Assembly (NCBI GenBank): GCA_913020075.1
Contig: CAJWAE010000010.1
Coordinates: forward strand, 1 to 41,006
Direction of reading: 5' to 3'
Length of the DNA: 41,006 nt
Source of the DNA: an uncultured Flavobacteriaceae bacterium
GTDB lineage: Bacteria; Bacteroidota; Bacteroidia; Flavobacteriales; Flavobacteriaceae
The position numbers and the translations under genes were made by a program. Positions within the stretch are counted from its first letter, which is position 1. Each line of letters begins with the position of its first letter. The notes under the pieces were generated by a model. That model was given only the letters and a program-made list of their open reading frames with translations. It was not told the origin of the DNA and did not search any database. Shown here piece by piece: positions 18,315 through 26,687 of this stretch.

Positions 18315-19508
18315 ATGATTAAATCAATATCAGGCGATAAGGTATTATGGGGAATATTTGCCTTATTAGCCATTTTTTCATTTTTACCTGTTTTTAGCGC
18401 TAGCTCAAATCTTGCTTATGTTGTTGGTCGGGGCACGCCTTGGGGCTATTTAATCAAGCATTTCATAATTCTTTCCATTGGTTTTTTATTAATGTTTTCA
18501 GCACATAAGATTCCATTTCAGTATTTTAAAGGAATCTCTATATTAATGCTTCCAATAGTGATTCTTCTTTTGATTTATACTGCCTCTCAAGGAACGGTTA
18601 TAGGAGGTGCGAATGCAAGTCGTTGGATTAAAATCCCTGTTATTGGATTGGGTTTTCAAACATCTACTTTAGCTTCTGTAGTTCTAATGATTTATGTATC
18701 AAATTATTTATCTAAATCAGATAAAAATATTCCTAATTTCAAGAGTTCTCTTTTAAGACTATGGCTCCCAGTTTTTTTAGTTGTTTTATTGATTTTTCCA
18801 TCAAATTTATCAACTGCTGCTTTAATATTTTTAATGGTTTTAATACTTTCTTTTTTGGCGGGATATCCAATGAAGTATTTATTAACTGTTTGTGGTGTTG
18901 GCTTGACCGTAGTGATTTTATTTTTTCTAATGATAAAAGCCTTTCCTGGAGTCTTTCCAAACCGTATAGATACCTGGATAAATAGAGTAGAGAATTTCAC
19001 AAGTGGTGAAAGTGCAGACGGAAATTATCAGGTTGATCGAGCCAAAACAGCAATAATTTCTGGTAAAATATTTGGTTTAGGAGCAGGTAAAAGCCGTATG
19101 AAAAATTTTCTACCTCAAAGCTCTTCTGATTTTATATATGCTATAATTGTTGAAGAATTTGGTTTGATAGGTGGCGTAGGACTAATTATTTTGTATTTAT
19201 TATTGTTGTTTAGAATTGTAGTAATTGCTCATAATGTTCAAACAAAGTTCGGTAAACTTATGGTTATAGGCTTAGGGATTCCAATCATTTTACAGGCTTT
19301 TATTAATATGGGTGTAGCTCTTCAGTTGCTTCCAGTGACGGGACAAAATTTACCTATGATAAGTAGCGGCGGAACTTCTGCTTGGATGACCTGTATATCT
19401 ATAGGAATTATTTTGAGTGTAAGTGTTAAAAAAGAAATAGATAAAAATGATGAAATTAAAGATATAGATGAACAAAACCCAATTAGTATACTAAGTGAAA
19501 GTATTTAA
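18315..19508 (+). CDS. ftsW: Septal peptidoglycan polymerase FtsW (SEDS family)
   Basis: Multi-pass membrane glycosyltransferase that polymerises lipid II at the septum together with FtsI. It is 397 aa, with about ten hydrophobic segments. SEDS-family segments include GGANASRWIKIPVIGLGFQ, the extracellular DGNYQVDRAKTAI, EEFGLIGG and PVTGQNLPMISSGGTS near the C terminus. Its place between murD and murG marks it as FtsW rather than RodA. The cytoplasmic tail is acidic and ends in the 14-nt overlap with the murG start. Confidence 0.96.
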   Translation: MIKSISGDKVLWGIFALLAIFSFLPVFSASSNLAYVVGRGTPWGYLIKHFIILSIGFLLMFSAHKIPFQYFKGISILMLPIVILLLIYTASQGTVIGGANASRWIKIPVIGLGFQTSTLASVVLMIYVSNYLSKSDKNIPNFKSSLLRLWLPVFLVVLLIFPSNLSTAALIFLMVLILSFLAGYPMKYLLTVCGVGLTVVILFFLMIKAFPGVFPNRIDTWINRVENFTSGESADGNYQVDRAKTAIISGKIFGLGAGKSRMKNFLPQSSSDFIYAIIVEEFGLIGGVGLIILYLLLLFRIVVIAHNVQTKFGKLMVIGLGIPIILQAFINMGVALQLLPVTGQNLPMISSGGTSAWMTCISIGIILSVSVKKEIDKNDEIKDIDEQNPISILSESI

Positions 19509-20580
19509 ACTTATAGTTTCTGGAGGAGGAACAGGAGGACATATCTATCCTGCAATATCTATTGCTTCTTTAGTGAAGTTACAACAAAAAGATGCTGATA
19601 TTTTGTTTATTGGGGCATTAGGCAAAATGGAAATGGATAAGGTTCCTAAAGCTGGTTTTTCTATTCGTGGATTATGGATAAGTGGTTTTCAAAGATCTCT
19701 ATCGCTAAGAAATTTTCTATTCCCATTAAAGTTAGTAGTGAGTCTTTTGCAAGCCTTTTTAATTTTAAAAAAATTTAAGCCACAAGTTGTTATGGGGACT
19801 GGTGGTTTTGCAAGTGGTCCTGTTTTAAAAGTTGCCCAATGGCTTAAAATCAAAACTTTAATTCAAGAACAAAATTCTTTTCCTGGAATTACTAATCGAC
19901 TTTTAGCCAAAAAAGCAGATAAGATTTTTGTTGCTTATAATGGAATGGAAAATTATTTCCCAAGTTCAAAAATCTCAATTACGGGCAACCCTATTCGACC
20001 AATTATAAATGAAGGTTTTTTAAATTCTAAAAAAGCTAAGTCTTTTTTTGGTTTAGATCCCGAAAAGAAAACTCTTCTTATTATGGGCGGAAGTTTGGGA
20101 GCAAAAAAAATCAATGAACTTGTAGCTTTACAAATAAAATTTTTCAAACAGTTTTCCCTAAATATCTTATGGCAATGTGGAGCAATATATTATGAAATAT
20201 ATAAAAATTTTTCTAGTAAAAATTTAGTTGTCAAGCCATTCGTTTATGAAATAGAAGAACTTTATTCTTCAGCAGATTATATAATTTCTCGTGCTGGGGC
20301 TGGAAGTTTATCAGAGCTAAGTTGTATCGGTAAGCCTATATTATTAATTCCTTCTCCCAATGTGACAGCAAATCATCAATTTCATAATGCGATGTCATTT
20401 GCAAAAGTTAACGCTGCTCTCGTTATCGAAGAAAAGGATTTAGACAAAAAATTCCAAGAGATATTTACAAAATTTGTAACGGATACTTCCCTTCAAATTG
20501 AAATGTGTTTAAGCTTGAAAGCTTTGGCTAGGCCTCATGCAACAAAAGCTATTGTTAATGAAATGATTGAGTTAATATGA
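19495..20580 (+). CDS. murG: UDP-GlcNAc:undecaprenyl-PP-MurNAc-pentapeptide GlcNAc transferase
   Basis: Peripheral membrane glycosyltransferase (GT28) that turns lipid I into lipid II. It is 361 aa. N-terminal glycine-rich loop SGGGTGGHIYPA at about 9-20; acceptor-side segments TGGFASGPVLK and QEQNSFPGITNRLLA; donor-side GGSLGAKKIN, SRAGAGSLSEL and PNVTANHQFHNA. The start is GTG at 19495, as the conserved block begins within ten residues and no ATG is available. The gene overlaps ftsW by 14 nt and murC by 4 nt, so initiation probably depends on translation of ftsW. Confidence 0.96.
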   Translation: MKVFKLIVSGGGTGGHIYPAISIASLVKLQQKDADILFIGALGKMEMDKVPKAGFSIRGLWISGFQRSLSLRNFLFPLKLVVSLLQAFLILKKFKPQVVMGTGGFASGPVLKVAQWLKIKTLIQEQNSFPGITNRLLAKKADKIFVAYNGMENYFPSSKISITGNPIRPIINEGFLNSKKAKSFFGLDPEKKTLLIMGGSLGAKKINELVALQIKFFKQFSLNILWQCGAIYYEIYKNFSSKNLVVKPFVYEIEELYSSADYIISRAGAGSLSELSCIGKPILLIPSPNVTANHQFHNAMSFAKVNAALVIEEKDLDKKFQEIFTKFVTDTSLQIEMCLSLKALARPHATKAIVNEMIELI

Positions 20581-21914
20581 GTTTATTGAAATCAAAGTCT
20601 TATTATTTTATTGGTATAGGAGGGGTGGGAATGTCAGTTTTAGCAAGATATTGTAAAATGCAAGGACATTCTGTTTTTGGATATGATCTTACTCCTTCAA
20701 TTGTAACTCAGGATCTTGAAAATGAACAAATCTCTATTGTCTTCGATTCTAGAGTTTCTGCATTGCCTAAATCTGTTTTGGGAATCGATGTACAAATAAT
20801 TTATACTGCAGCAATTTCTCTAGATCATCCACAATTAGCATTTTTTATTTCTCAAGGAAATCAAATAAAAAAAAGAGCAAAATTCTTAGCTGAAATTTGT
20901 AATGGTAAAAAAATGTTGGCAGTTGCTGGAACACACGGTAAAACGACAACTACCGCTTTATTAACTCATATTTTTTTTCAAACTAAACAAGCGTTCACTT
21001 CTTTTATGGGTGGGTTTTTTGTTAATCAAAAATCTAACTTAATTCACACAGGAAATGAGTTTGTAATTGTAGAAGCAGATGAATATGATAGATCTTTCCT
21101 TGATCTATTCCCTTTAATAGCAGGAATAACATCGATAGAGGCTGATCACTTGGATATTTATGGCACTAGAGAGGTTTTTAAGAAAACCTTTGAAGAGTTT
21201 TCGAATCAAATAAGTCAAACAAAAATTGTAGCATATGGAGTTCCTTTGACAGGATTGACATATGGAATTGATGTCCCTGCTGATTACATAGCTACAAATA
21301 TTCAAAAACTAACCAAAGGATATTGTTTTGATATAAAAACACCTAATGGTAATTTTGATAAAGTTATTTTTAATGAATTAGGAGCACATAACATTTTAAA
21401 CGCACTTTGCGCATTAGCAATAGCTGACCAGGCTAATATTTCTGTTGAGGCTTCTTTAAATGCATTGTCTTCTTTTCCGGGAGTGTCTAGAAGAATGAAT
21501 GTCTTTGAATGGAAAAATTCTTTGGTAATAGATGATTATGCGCATCATCCCACAGAGATTAAAAGTGTTATGGAAACAATCAAAAGTTTTTATTTCGATA
21601 GAAAAAATTGTGTTTTTTTTCAACCTCACTTATTTTCTAGGACACAAGATTTTTATAATGAATTTTTAGATGCTTTAGGAGAATTTGACCAGGTAATATT
21701 ATTAGACATTTATCCTGCACGAGAAGATCCAATTTTAGGAATAAATTCTCAAGTAATGATAAATGATTTGGTACATAAAAATAAAAAATTAATAAAAAAA
21801 TCAGAAATTAAATCAACAATGGAAGCTAGTGAGGCAACTTTATTTGCGTTTTTAGGTGCTGGTGATATTGGTGTAGAGGTGGAATTTTTAAAAAATCAAT
21901 TTAAAAAACAATGA
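20577..21914 (+). CDS. murC: UDP-N-acetylmuramate:L-alanine ligase
   Basis: Adds the first amino acid of the stem peptide, L-alanine, to UDP-MurNAc. It is 445 aa. Rossmann start YFIGIGGVGMSVLARYC, ATP loop AVAGTHGKTTTTALLTHI, EADEYDRSFL, ADHLDIYG, and C-terminal GVSRRMNVF and VIDDYAHHPTEIKS. This is MurC rather than the recycling ligase Mpl, given the length and its position between murG and ftsQ. It overlaps both neighbours by 4 nt (ATGA). Confidence 0.96.
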   Translation: MSLLKSKSYYFIGIGGVGMSVLARYCKMQGHSVFGYDLTPSIVTQDLENEQISIVFDSRVSALPKSVLGIDVQIIYTAAISLDHPQLAFFISQGNQIKKRAKFLAEICNGKKMLAVAGTHGKTTTTALLTHIFFQTKQAFTSFMGGFFVNQKSNLIHTGNEFVIVEADEYDRSFLDLFPLIAGITSIEADHLDIYGTREVFKKTFEEFSNQISQTKIVAYGVPLTGLTYGIDVPADYIATNIQKLTKGYCFDIKTPNGNFDKVIFNELGAHNILNALCALAIADQANISVEASLNALSSFPGVSRRMNVFEWKNSLVIDDYAHHPTEIKSVMETIKSFYFDRKNCVFFQPHLFSRTQDFYNEFLDALGEFDQVILLDIYPAREDPILGINSQVMINDLVHKNKKLIKKSEIKSTMEASEATLFAFLGAGDIGVEVEFLKNQFKKQ

Positions 21915-22624
21915 AAATTAATAAAACACTTCTGTTTTTGATTTTTGTAGGCTTTATTTTTAGCTTTATTTTTTGGTTTTCAAACCATAAGAATGAATCA
22001 CGAAAACACGAGGAGGTGCAAATTATATTTACACATAACCCATTTTTTTTAAATTCAGATTTAGTTAATAAATTGTTAACACAAAAAGTAATATCAAAGT
22101 TTATTAAAGATAAAGAAAGTTTAGATTTGAATATGCTTGAAACTCAACTGGAAAGTACTCCTGAAGTTGAAAATGCTGAGGTTTTTATCCTTCCAAAGGG
22201 TAAATTATCGATTAGCATTACTGAGAGAACTCCACTTTTTCAGACAGCATCAAAGCCTCCTCTTTATGTAGATCAAAATGGAGTTTCATTTGCTTATAAA
22301 GCCATAGATAGTATTGAATATCCGTCATATTTAAGTGAGGTAAGTTCAGAAACTCTTAAAATGACAGCCACATTGGTTAAAAAACTTAAAGCAGATTCTT
22401 TTTTGAAACACGAATTAAAGAATATTTCATTTCAAGATTTTGAATATAGTATTCAACTAAAATCTTATTCTTTTGAAGTTGTTCTTGGAAATGTCTCTAA
22501 ACTAAAAGAAAAAATAAATAAGTTGAAAATATTTTGTGCAATCCAAAATGTTCAAGACTCTTTAATTGGATATGAAAAAATTAATTTAACCTACGAGAAT
22601 CAAGTAGTTGCTTCAAAGCCTTAA
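21911..22624 (+). CDS. ftsQ: FtsQ-type division protein
   Basis: A 237-aa bitopic membrane protein: N-terminal transmembrane segment at about 6-23 (LLFLIFVGFIFSFIFWF), then a periplasmic region. Recognisable FtsQ/DivIB elements are LESTPEVENAEVFILPKGKL (end of the POTRA-like domain), SISITERTPLF and YVDQNGVSF. It scaffolds FtsL/FtsB and links them to the divisome. It overlaps murC by 4 nt and is followed 4 bp later by ftsA. The family assignment rests on these motifs and on position. Confidence 0.9.
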   Translation: MKINKTLLFLIFVGFIFSFIFWFSNHKNESRKHEEVQIIFTHNPFFLNSDLVNKLLTQKVISKFIKDKESLDLNMLETQLESTPEVENAEVFILPKGKLSISITERTPLFQTASKPPLYVDQNGVSFAYKAIDSIEYPSYLSEVSSETLKMTATLVKKLKADSFLKHELKNISFQDFEYSIQLKSYSFEVVLGNVSKLKEKINKLKIFCAIQNVQDSLIGYEKINLTYENQVVASKP

Positions 22625-22628
22625 AATT

Positions 22629-23936
22629 ATGGAACAAAAAAATATTTCTGTTGGACTCGATATTGGTACTACCAAAATTGTTGCATTGGTAGGAAAAAAA
22701 AATGAATTTGATAAAGTAGAAATACTTGGTATGGGTAAATCTAAAAGTTTAGGCGTACACCGAGGTGTTGTTAATAATATTACCCAAACTATCCAATCCA
22801 TTCAACAAGCTATTGAAGAAGCAAAGTCTAATTCTGGCTGTGAAATCAGTGATGTGGTGGTAGGAATTGCGGGACAACATATACGGAGCATACAACATAG
22901 TGATTATATTACCCGGGAAAATCCTGAGGAAGTTATTAATGATGATGATATCCAGAAATTAATTCAACAAGTTTACAAATTAGTAATGTTACCTGGTGAA
23001 GAAATAATACATGTACTTCCTCAAGAGTTTAAGGTAGATGGTCAAGGAGAGATAAAGGAACCTATTGGAATGCATGGTGGACGTTTAGAAGCTAATTTTC
23101 ATGTTGTTGTGGGTCAGGTTTCCTCTATAAAAAACATAGGACGTTGTATAAAAAGTGCGGGAATAAATATGGCAAATATTACTTTGGAACCCCTAGCTTC
23201 ATCAGAAGCAGTTTTAAGTTTTGAAGAAAAAGAAGCTGGTGTCGCATTGATAGATATTGGGGGTGGAACGACTGATTTAGCGATTTTTAAAGATGGAATC
23301 ATTCGTCATACAGCAGTTATCCCTTTTGGTGGAAATGTGATTACTGAAGATATAAAAGAAGGTTGTTCTATTATTGAAAAGCAAGCTGAATTATTGAAAA
23401 TTAAATTTGGTTCAGCCTGGCCAGGTGAAAATCGAGATACAGAAATTGTTTCAATTCCCGGACTAAGAGGTAGAGACCCTAAAGAAATTTCGCTTAAAAC
23501 ACTCTCTAAAATAATTAACGCTCGTGTAGTTGAAATTATTGAACAAGTTTACATGGAGATCAAGAACTATGGTCACAATGATCAAAAGAAGAAATTAATA
23601 GCAGGAATTGTTCTTACAGGTGGTGGAAGTCAGCTGAAGCATTTAAAACAGTTGGCTGAATACATAACCGGTATGGATACACGTGTGGGTTATCCTAGCG
23701 AGCATTTGGCAGGTGATACCCAAGAAAGTGTATCAAGCCCACTTTTTGCAACGGCAGTTGGACTTTTAATGAATGCTTTGGAGCATAATCCTTTTTCAGA
23801 TTATATTCCGGAACCAAATCAAAAAGAAGATTTTAATTTTCAAAAAGAGACTCCAGTTGATGAGGTTCAAATAAAACGTAAATCTATTTTAGATCGCTTT
23901 GGAGAGAAACTAAAAGAATTTCTAGATAACGCATAA
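22629..23936 (+). CDS. ftsA: Cell division protein FtsA
   Basis: Actin-fold ATPase that tethers FtsZ to the membrane. From the ATG at 22629 (MEQKNISVGLDIGTT) it is 435 aa; an in-frame TTG at 22608 lies within ftsQ and adds seven unconserved residues. Nucleotide-binding motifs: GLDIGTTKIVALVG at about 9-22, LIDIGGGTTDLAIF and LTGGGSQLKHL. The extreme C terminus, SILDRFGEKLKEFLDN, is a basic amphipathic helix of the type that serves as membrane anchor. ftsZ begins 10 bp after the stop. Confidence 0.96.
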   Translation: MEQKNISVGLDIGTTKIVALVGKKNEFDKVEILGMGKSKSLGVHRGVVNNITQTIQSIQQAIEEAKSNSGCEISDVVVGIAGQHIRSIQHSDYITRENPEEVINDDDIQKLIQQVYKLVMLPGEEIIHVLPQEFKVDGQGEIKEPIGMHGGRLEANFHVVVGQVSSIKNIGRCIKSAGINMANITLEPLASSEAVLSFEEKEAGVALIDIGGGTTDLAIFKDGIIRHTAVIPFGGNVITEDIKEGCSIIEKQAELLKIKFGSAWPGENRDTEIVSIPGLRGRDPKEISLKTLSKIINARVVEIIEQVYMEIKNYGHNDQKKKLIAGIVLTGGGSQLKHLKQLAEYITGMDTRVGYPSEHLAGDTQESVSSPLFATAVGLLMNALEHNPFSDYIPEPNQKEDFNFQKETPVDEVQIKRKSILDRFGEKLKEFLDNA

Positions 23937-23946
23937 TAAATTAAAT

Positions 23947-26001
23947 ATGGATCAAGAAGAAATTAAGGGTATTACTTTTGACTTACCTAAAAATAGAAGT
24001 AACGTAATTAAAGTTCTCGGAGTTGGTGGGGGAGGGAGTAACGCTATCAATTATATGTTTCAACAAGGAATAAAAGGTGTAGATTTTATTATCAGTAACA
24101 CTGATGCCCAAGCTTTAGCTGAAAGTGGTGTTCCCACTAAAATTCAACTTGGAGCTACTTTAACTGAAGGTCTTGGAGCTGGAGCAAACCCTGAGGTTGG
24201 AGCAAAAGCAGCTCAAGAAAGTCAGGAAGAAATCTACTCAATCTTATCTACTCAAACTAAAATGATTTTTATTACTGCAGGTATGGGAGGTGGAACTGGA
24301 ACTGGTGCAGCTCCTGTAATTGCACAAATGGCAAAGTCCTTAGATATTTTGACAGTTGGAATTGTAACTATGCCTTTTCAGTTTGAAGGAAAATTACGAC
24401 TGGAGCAAGCTCAAAATGGTTTAGAAAAAATCAAAGAATCAGTGGATGCTTTGATAGTAATTAACAATAATAAATTACGTGAAGTTTATGGTAATCTAGG
24501 GTTTAAAGCTGGATTTGCTAAAGCGGATGAAGTCTTAGCGACTGCTGCAAGAGGAATTGCCGAAGTTATTACTCATCATTACACCCAAAATATTGATTTA
24601 AAAGATGCTAAAACTGTACTAACAAATTCAGGTACTGCGATTATGGGCTCAGGTTCTGCTTCAGGCAGTAGCCGTGCTCAAGAAGCAATTTCCAAGGCAT
24701 TAGATTCACCTTTACTCAATGATAATAAAATTGTTGGATGTAAAAACGTATTACTTTTAATAGTTTCGGGCTCAGAGGAAATCACCATTGATGAAATAGG
24801 AGAAATCAATGATTATATTCAAGCAGAAGCAGGTAATCAAACTAACATCATCATGGGAGTTGGTGAAGATTTATCTCTTGGAAATGAAGTTTCAGTTACT
24901 GTCATTGCAACAGGGTTTGGTAAAGAGCAACAGAATGAAATCTCTAATACCGAGGCAAAGAAAATAATACATACTCTTGAAGATGATCAAAAGTTAGAAC
25001 ATAATCTTGATGATAAAAAGGAAGTGTCTGTTTCAGTGAATCCATTTGACTTTTTAGATGAAGTAAAGAATGAACCTTCTCTTCTTGGTTTTGAAAAGCC
25101 AATTAAAAAATTAGATGAAGAATTGGTTGAAATGAGTGAGGTTGTCTATGATTTAGAAGTTGATTTTGAGGTAGTGCCTAATGGAATTCCATTATTAAAA
25201 AAACCACTAAACAATGAGATTTCAGAAATATCAAATGAAATTATTTCAGATATTAATGATCCAAATTTTGTTGACGAAAATGACAAAACAACTAAGGAGT
25301 TTGTGGTAGACAAAATTGATTCAAATCATTCAAAAGATTTTGAAATAAGTAACCTAGGGAAAAGTCATCAAGAAAATTTGTTGAATGATGATTTAATCCA
25401 AACTCAAGACATAATTGATGAAAATAGAGATAAAAACATTTATAATGGTGAATTTATCATTAATGATGTCTCTTCTCTAATTTCTGAGATAGAAGTTGTA
25501 GATCCAGAATTTTTAGATCAAGAGAATCAAATTCAACTTGATTTTGAGTTGCCCTTTAATGAAAGTGAAAATAATACTGAGAGCAAACTGAATCTGAATG
25601 ATGATGATTTTTTTGAAGCAAATGAAAATATTAAAAAGGATTTAGATGAAATTGCTTTAGATGTAAAGTTTGAATTAAAAGAAAAAAAGCCAATCTCTGA
25701 ATCTAACTTGAAGGTGAATGATAAAAAAAACAATTCAGATCCTTTTGAGCAGTCAATTAATGAGACTATAGAAAATCAAAATGAAAAAAGGACAGAACAT
25801 TTAAAGGCTTTTAATTATAAATTTAAACATCAATTACAAAAAATAGAAGATATGGAAAATCAACCTGCATATAAACGTCAAGGATTGGAAATAGAAAACA
25901 CAATCCCTGAGACTCCTTCTCGACTTTCTTTGGATTCTGATGCTAATGATGATTTACAGTTGAGATCTAACAATTCTTTTTTACATGATAATGTTGATTA
26001 A
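23947..26001 (+). CDS. ftsZ: Cell division protein FtsZ with a very long acidic linker
   Basis: Tubulin-like GTPase that forms the division ring. At 684 aa it is far longer than E. coli FtsZ (383). The GTPase core covers about 18-324: [10 protein letters not shown], the tubulin signature GGGTGTGAA at 114-122, and the catalytic T7 loop with N215, D217 and D220 ([12 protein letters not shown]). Residues about 325-635 form a low-complexity linker rich in Asp, Glu and Asn. The tail holds [11 protein letters not shown] (640-650) and ends [11 protein letters not shown], which I take to be the Bacteroidota-type C-terminal peptide that binds FtsA and other partners. It lies directly after ftsA; the YqeY-like gene starts 9 bp downstream. 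Confidence 0.97.
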   Translation: MDQEEIKGITFDLPKNRSNVIKVLGVGGGGSNAINYMFQQGIKGVDFIISNTDAQALAESGVPTKIQLGATLTEGLGAGANPEVGAKAAQESQEEIYSILSTQTKMIFITAGMGGGTGTGAAPVIAQMAKSLDILTVGIVTMPFQFEGKLRLEQAQNGLEKIKESVDALIVINNNKLREVYGNLGFKAGFAKADEVLATAARGIAEVITHHYTQNIDLKDAKTVLTNSGTAIMGSGSASGSSRAQEAISKALDSPLLNDNKIVGCKNVLLLIVSGSEEITIDEIGEINDYIQAEAGNQTNIIMGVGEDLSLGNEVSVTVIATGFGKEQQNEISNTEAKKIIHTLEDDQKLEHNLDDKKEVSVSVNPFDFLDEVKNEPSLLGFEKPIKKLDEELVEMSEVVYDLEVDFEVVPNGIPLLKKPLNNEISEISNEIISDINDPNFVDENDKTTKEFVVDKIDSNHSKDFEISNLGKSHQENLLNDDLIQTQDIIDENRDKNIYNGEFIINDVSSLISEIEVVDPEFLDQENQIQLDFELPFNESENNTESKLNLNDDDFFEANENIKKDLDEIALDVKFELKEKKPISESNLKVNDKKNNSDPFEQSINETIENQNEKRTEHLKAFNYKFKHQLQKIEDMENQPAYKRQGLEIENTIPETPSRLSLDSDANDDLQLRSNNSFLHDNVD

Positions 26002-26010
26002 TATAAATAT

Positions 26011-26463
26011 ATGGGAATTTTAAATAATTTATCTGAAGAAATAAAAAATGCCATGCGAGCTAAAGACACAATTAAGCTTGAGTCTTTGAGAGCCATTAAA
26101 TCGGCTTTATTACTTATACAAACTAGCTCTTCGGGTTCAGCAGAAATTAATGATGAAGAAGCTATTAAATTATTGCAACGTTTAGTGAAACAGCGAAAAG
26201 AAAGTTCGATAATTTTCAGAGACCAAAACCGTCCCGATTTGGCTGAGTCAGAAGAATCTCAAGCTGAAGTTATCTCTACTTTTTTACCAGAACAAATCTC
26301 TGAATCTGAAATAATAAAAGTTATAGAAGATATTATTGCTGAAACTGGAGCCTCTGGAATGAAAGAAATGGGTGAGGTAATGGGAATCGCTTCTAAAAAA
26401 TTGATGGGTAAAGCTGATGGTAAAACGATTTCCACCATCATTAAAAACAAATTATCTTCTTAA
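26011..26463 (+). CDS. GatB/YqeY-domain protein
   Basis: A small soluble helical protein of 150 aa belonging to the YqeY family, which resembles the tRNA-binding tail of the GatB amidotransferase subunit. Its function is not established; a role in tRNA-related chemistry is a guess from that similarity. Family segments: LESLRAIKSALL, EAIKLLQRLVKQRKES, STFLPEQISESEI and GASGMKEMGEVMGIASKKL. It follows ftsZ by 9 bp and closes the dcw operon, an arrangement I believe is common in Flavobacteria. Confidence 0.92.
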   Translation: MGILNNLSEEIKNAMRAKDTIKLESLRAIKSALLLIQTSSSGSAEINDEEAIKLLQRLVKQRKESSIIFRDQNRPDLAESEESQAEVISTFLPEQISESEIIKVIEDIIAETGASGMKEMGEVMGIASKKLMGKADGKTISTIIKNKLSS

Positions 26464-26489
26464 TATGTTTTTAACAGTTTATTAAATGT

Positions 26490-26497
26490 TATTTTTG
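26490..26497 (+). promoter_or_regulatory. -7 element for tRNA-Arg
   Basis: TATTTTTG matches TAnnTTTG and would start transcription about 20 nt before the mature tRNA. No TTG is present at the expected upstream distance. It also overlaps the T-tract of a weak hairpin (26472-26491) that might end the dcw operon. Confidence 0.4.
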
Positions 26498-26522
26498 TAA
26501 TGAGTAATTAACGTCATTAAAA

Positions 26523-26596
26523 GGCCCAGTAGTTCAACTGGATAGAATATCAGATTTCGATTCTGAGGGTTGGAGGTTCGAACCCTCCCTGGGTCA
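26523..26596 (+). tRNA. tRNA-Arg (anticodon UCG)
   Basis: A 74-nt cloverleaf folds by eye: acceptor GGCCCAG with CTGGGTC (one G-T pair), D stem GTTC/GAAT, anticodon stem TCAGA/TCTGA with loop TTTCGAT, a 5-nt variable loop GGGTT, T stem GGAGG/CCTCC with loop TTCGAAC, and discriminator A. Loop positions 34-36 read TCG, so it decodes CGA and probably CGG as arginine. CCA is not encoded (the next bases are cat), so the 3' end must be added by CCA-transferase. It has its own upstream -7 element and a terminator 15 bp downstream. Confidence 0.95.
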
Positions 26597-26610
26597 CATA
26601 ATAAAATTGA

Positions 26611-26632
26611 AAGTCTGTAAAACAGATTTTTT
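26611..26632 (+). terminator. Intrinsic terminator after tRNA-Arg
   Basis: The stem aagtctgt (26611-26618) pairs with acagattt (26622-26629) around a 3-nt loop, with one G-T pair, and runs into a T-tract ending at 26632. Confidence 0.7.
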
Positions 26633-26638
26633 ATATTA

Positions 26639-26662
26639 AAAAGAATAGCTGATTAGTCTTTT
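26639..26662. terminator. Possible terminator between tRNA and propeller gene
   Basis: AAAAGA-a-TA (26639-26647) pairs with TA-g-TCTTTT (26654-26662) across a 6-nt loop with one internal mismatch. It is flanked by A-runs on one side and T-runs on the other, so it could act on either strand. It would mainly serve the minus-strand propeller gene, whose stop is at 26688. The stem is AT-rich and weak. Confidence 0.4.
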
Positions 26663-26687
26663 TTTAATATTCAATAAAAACTTTCCT

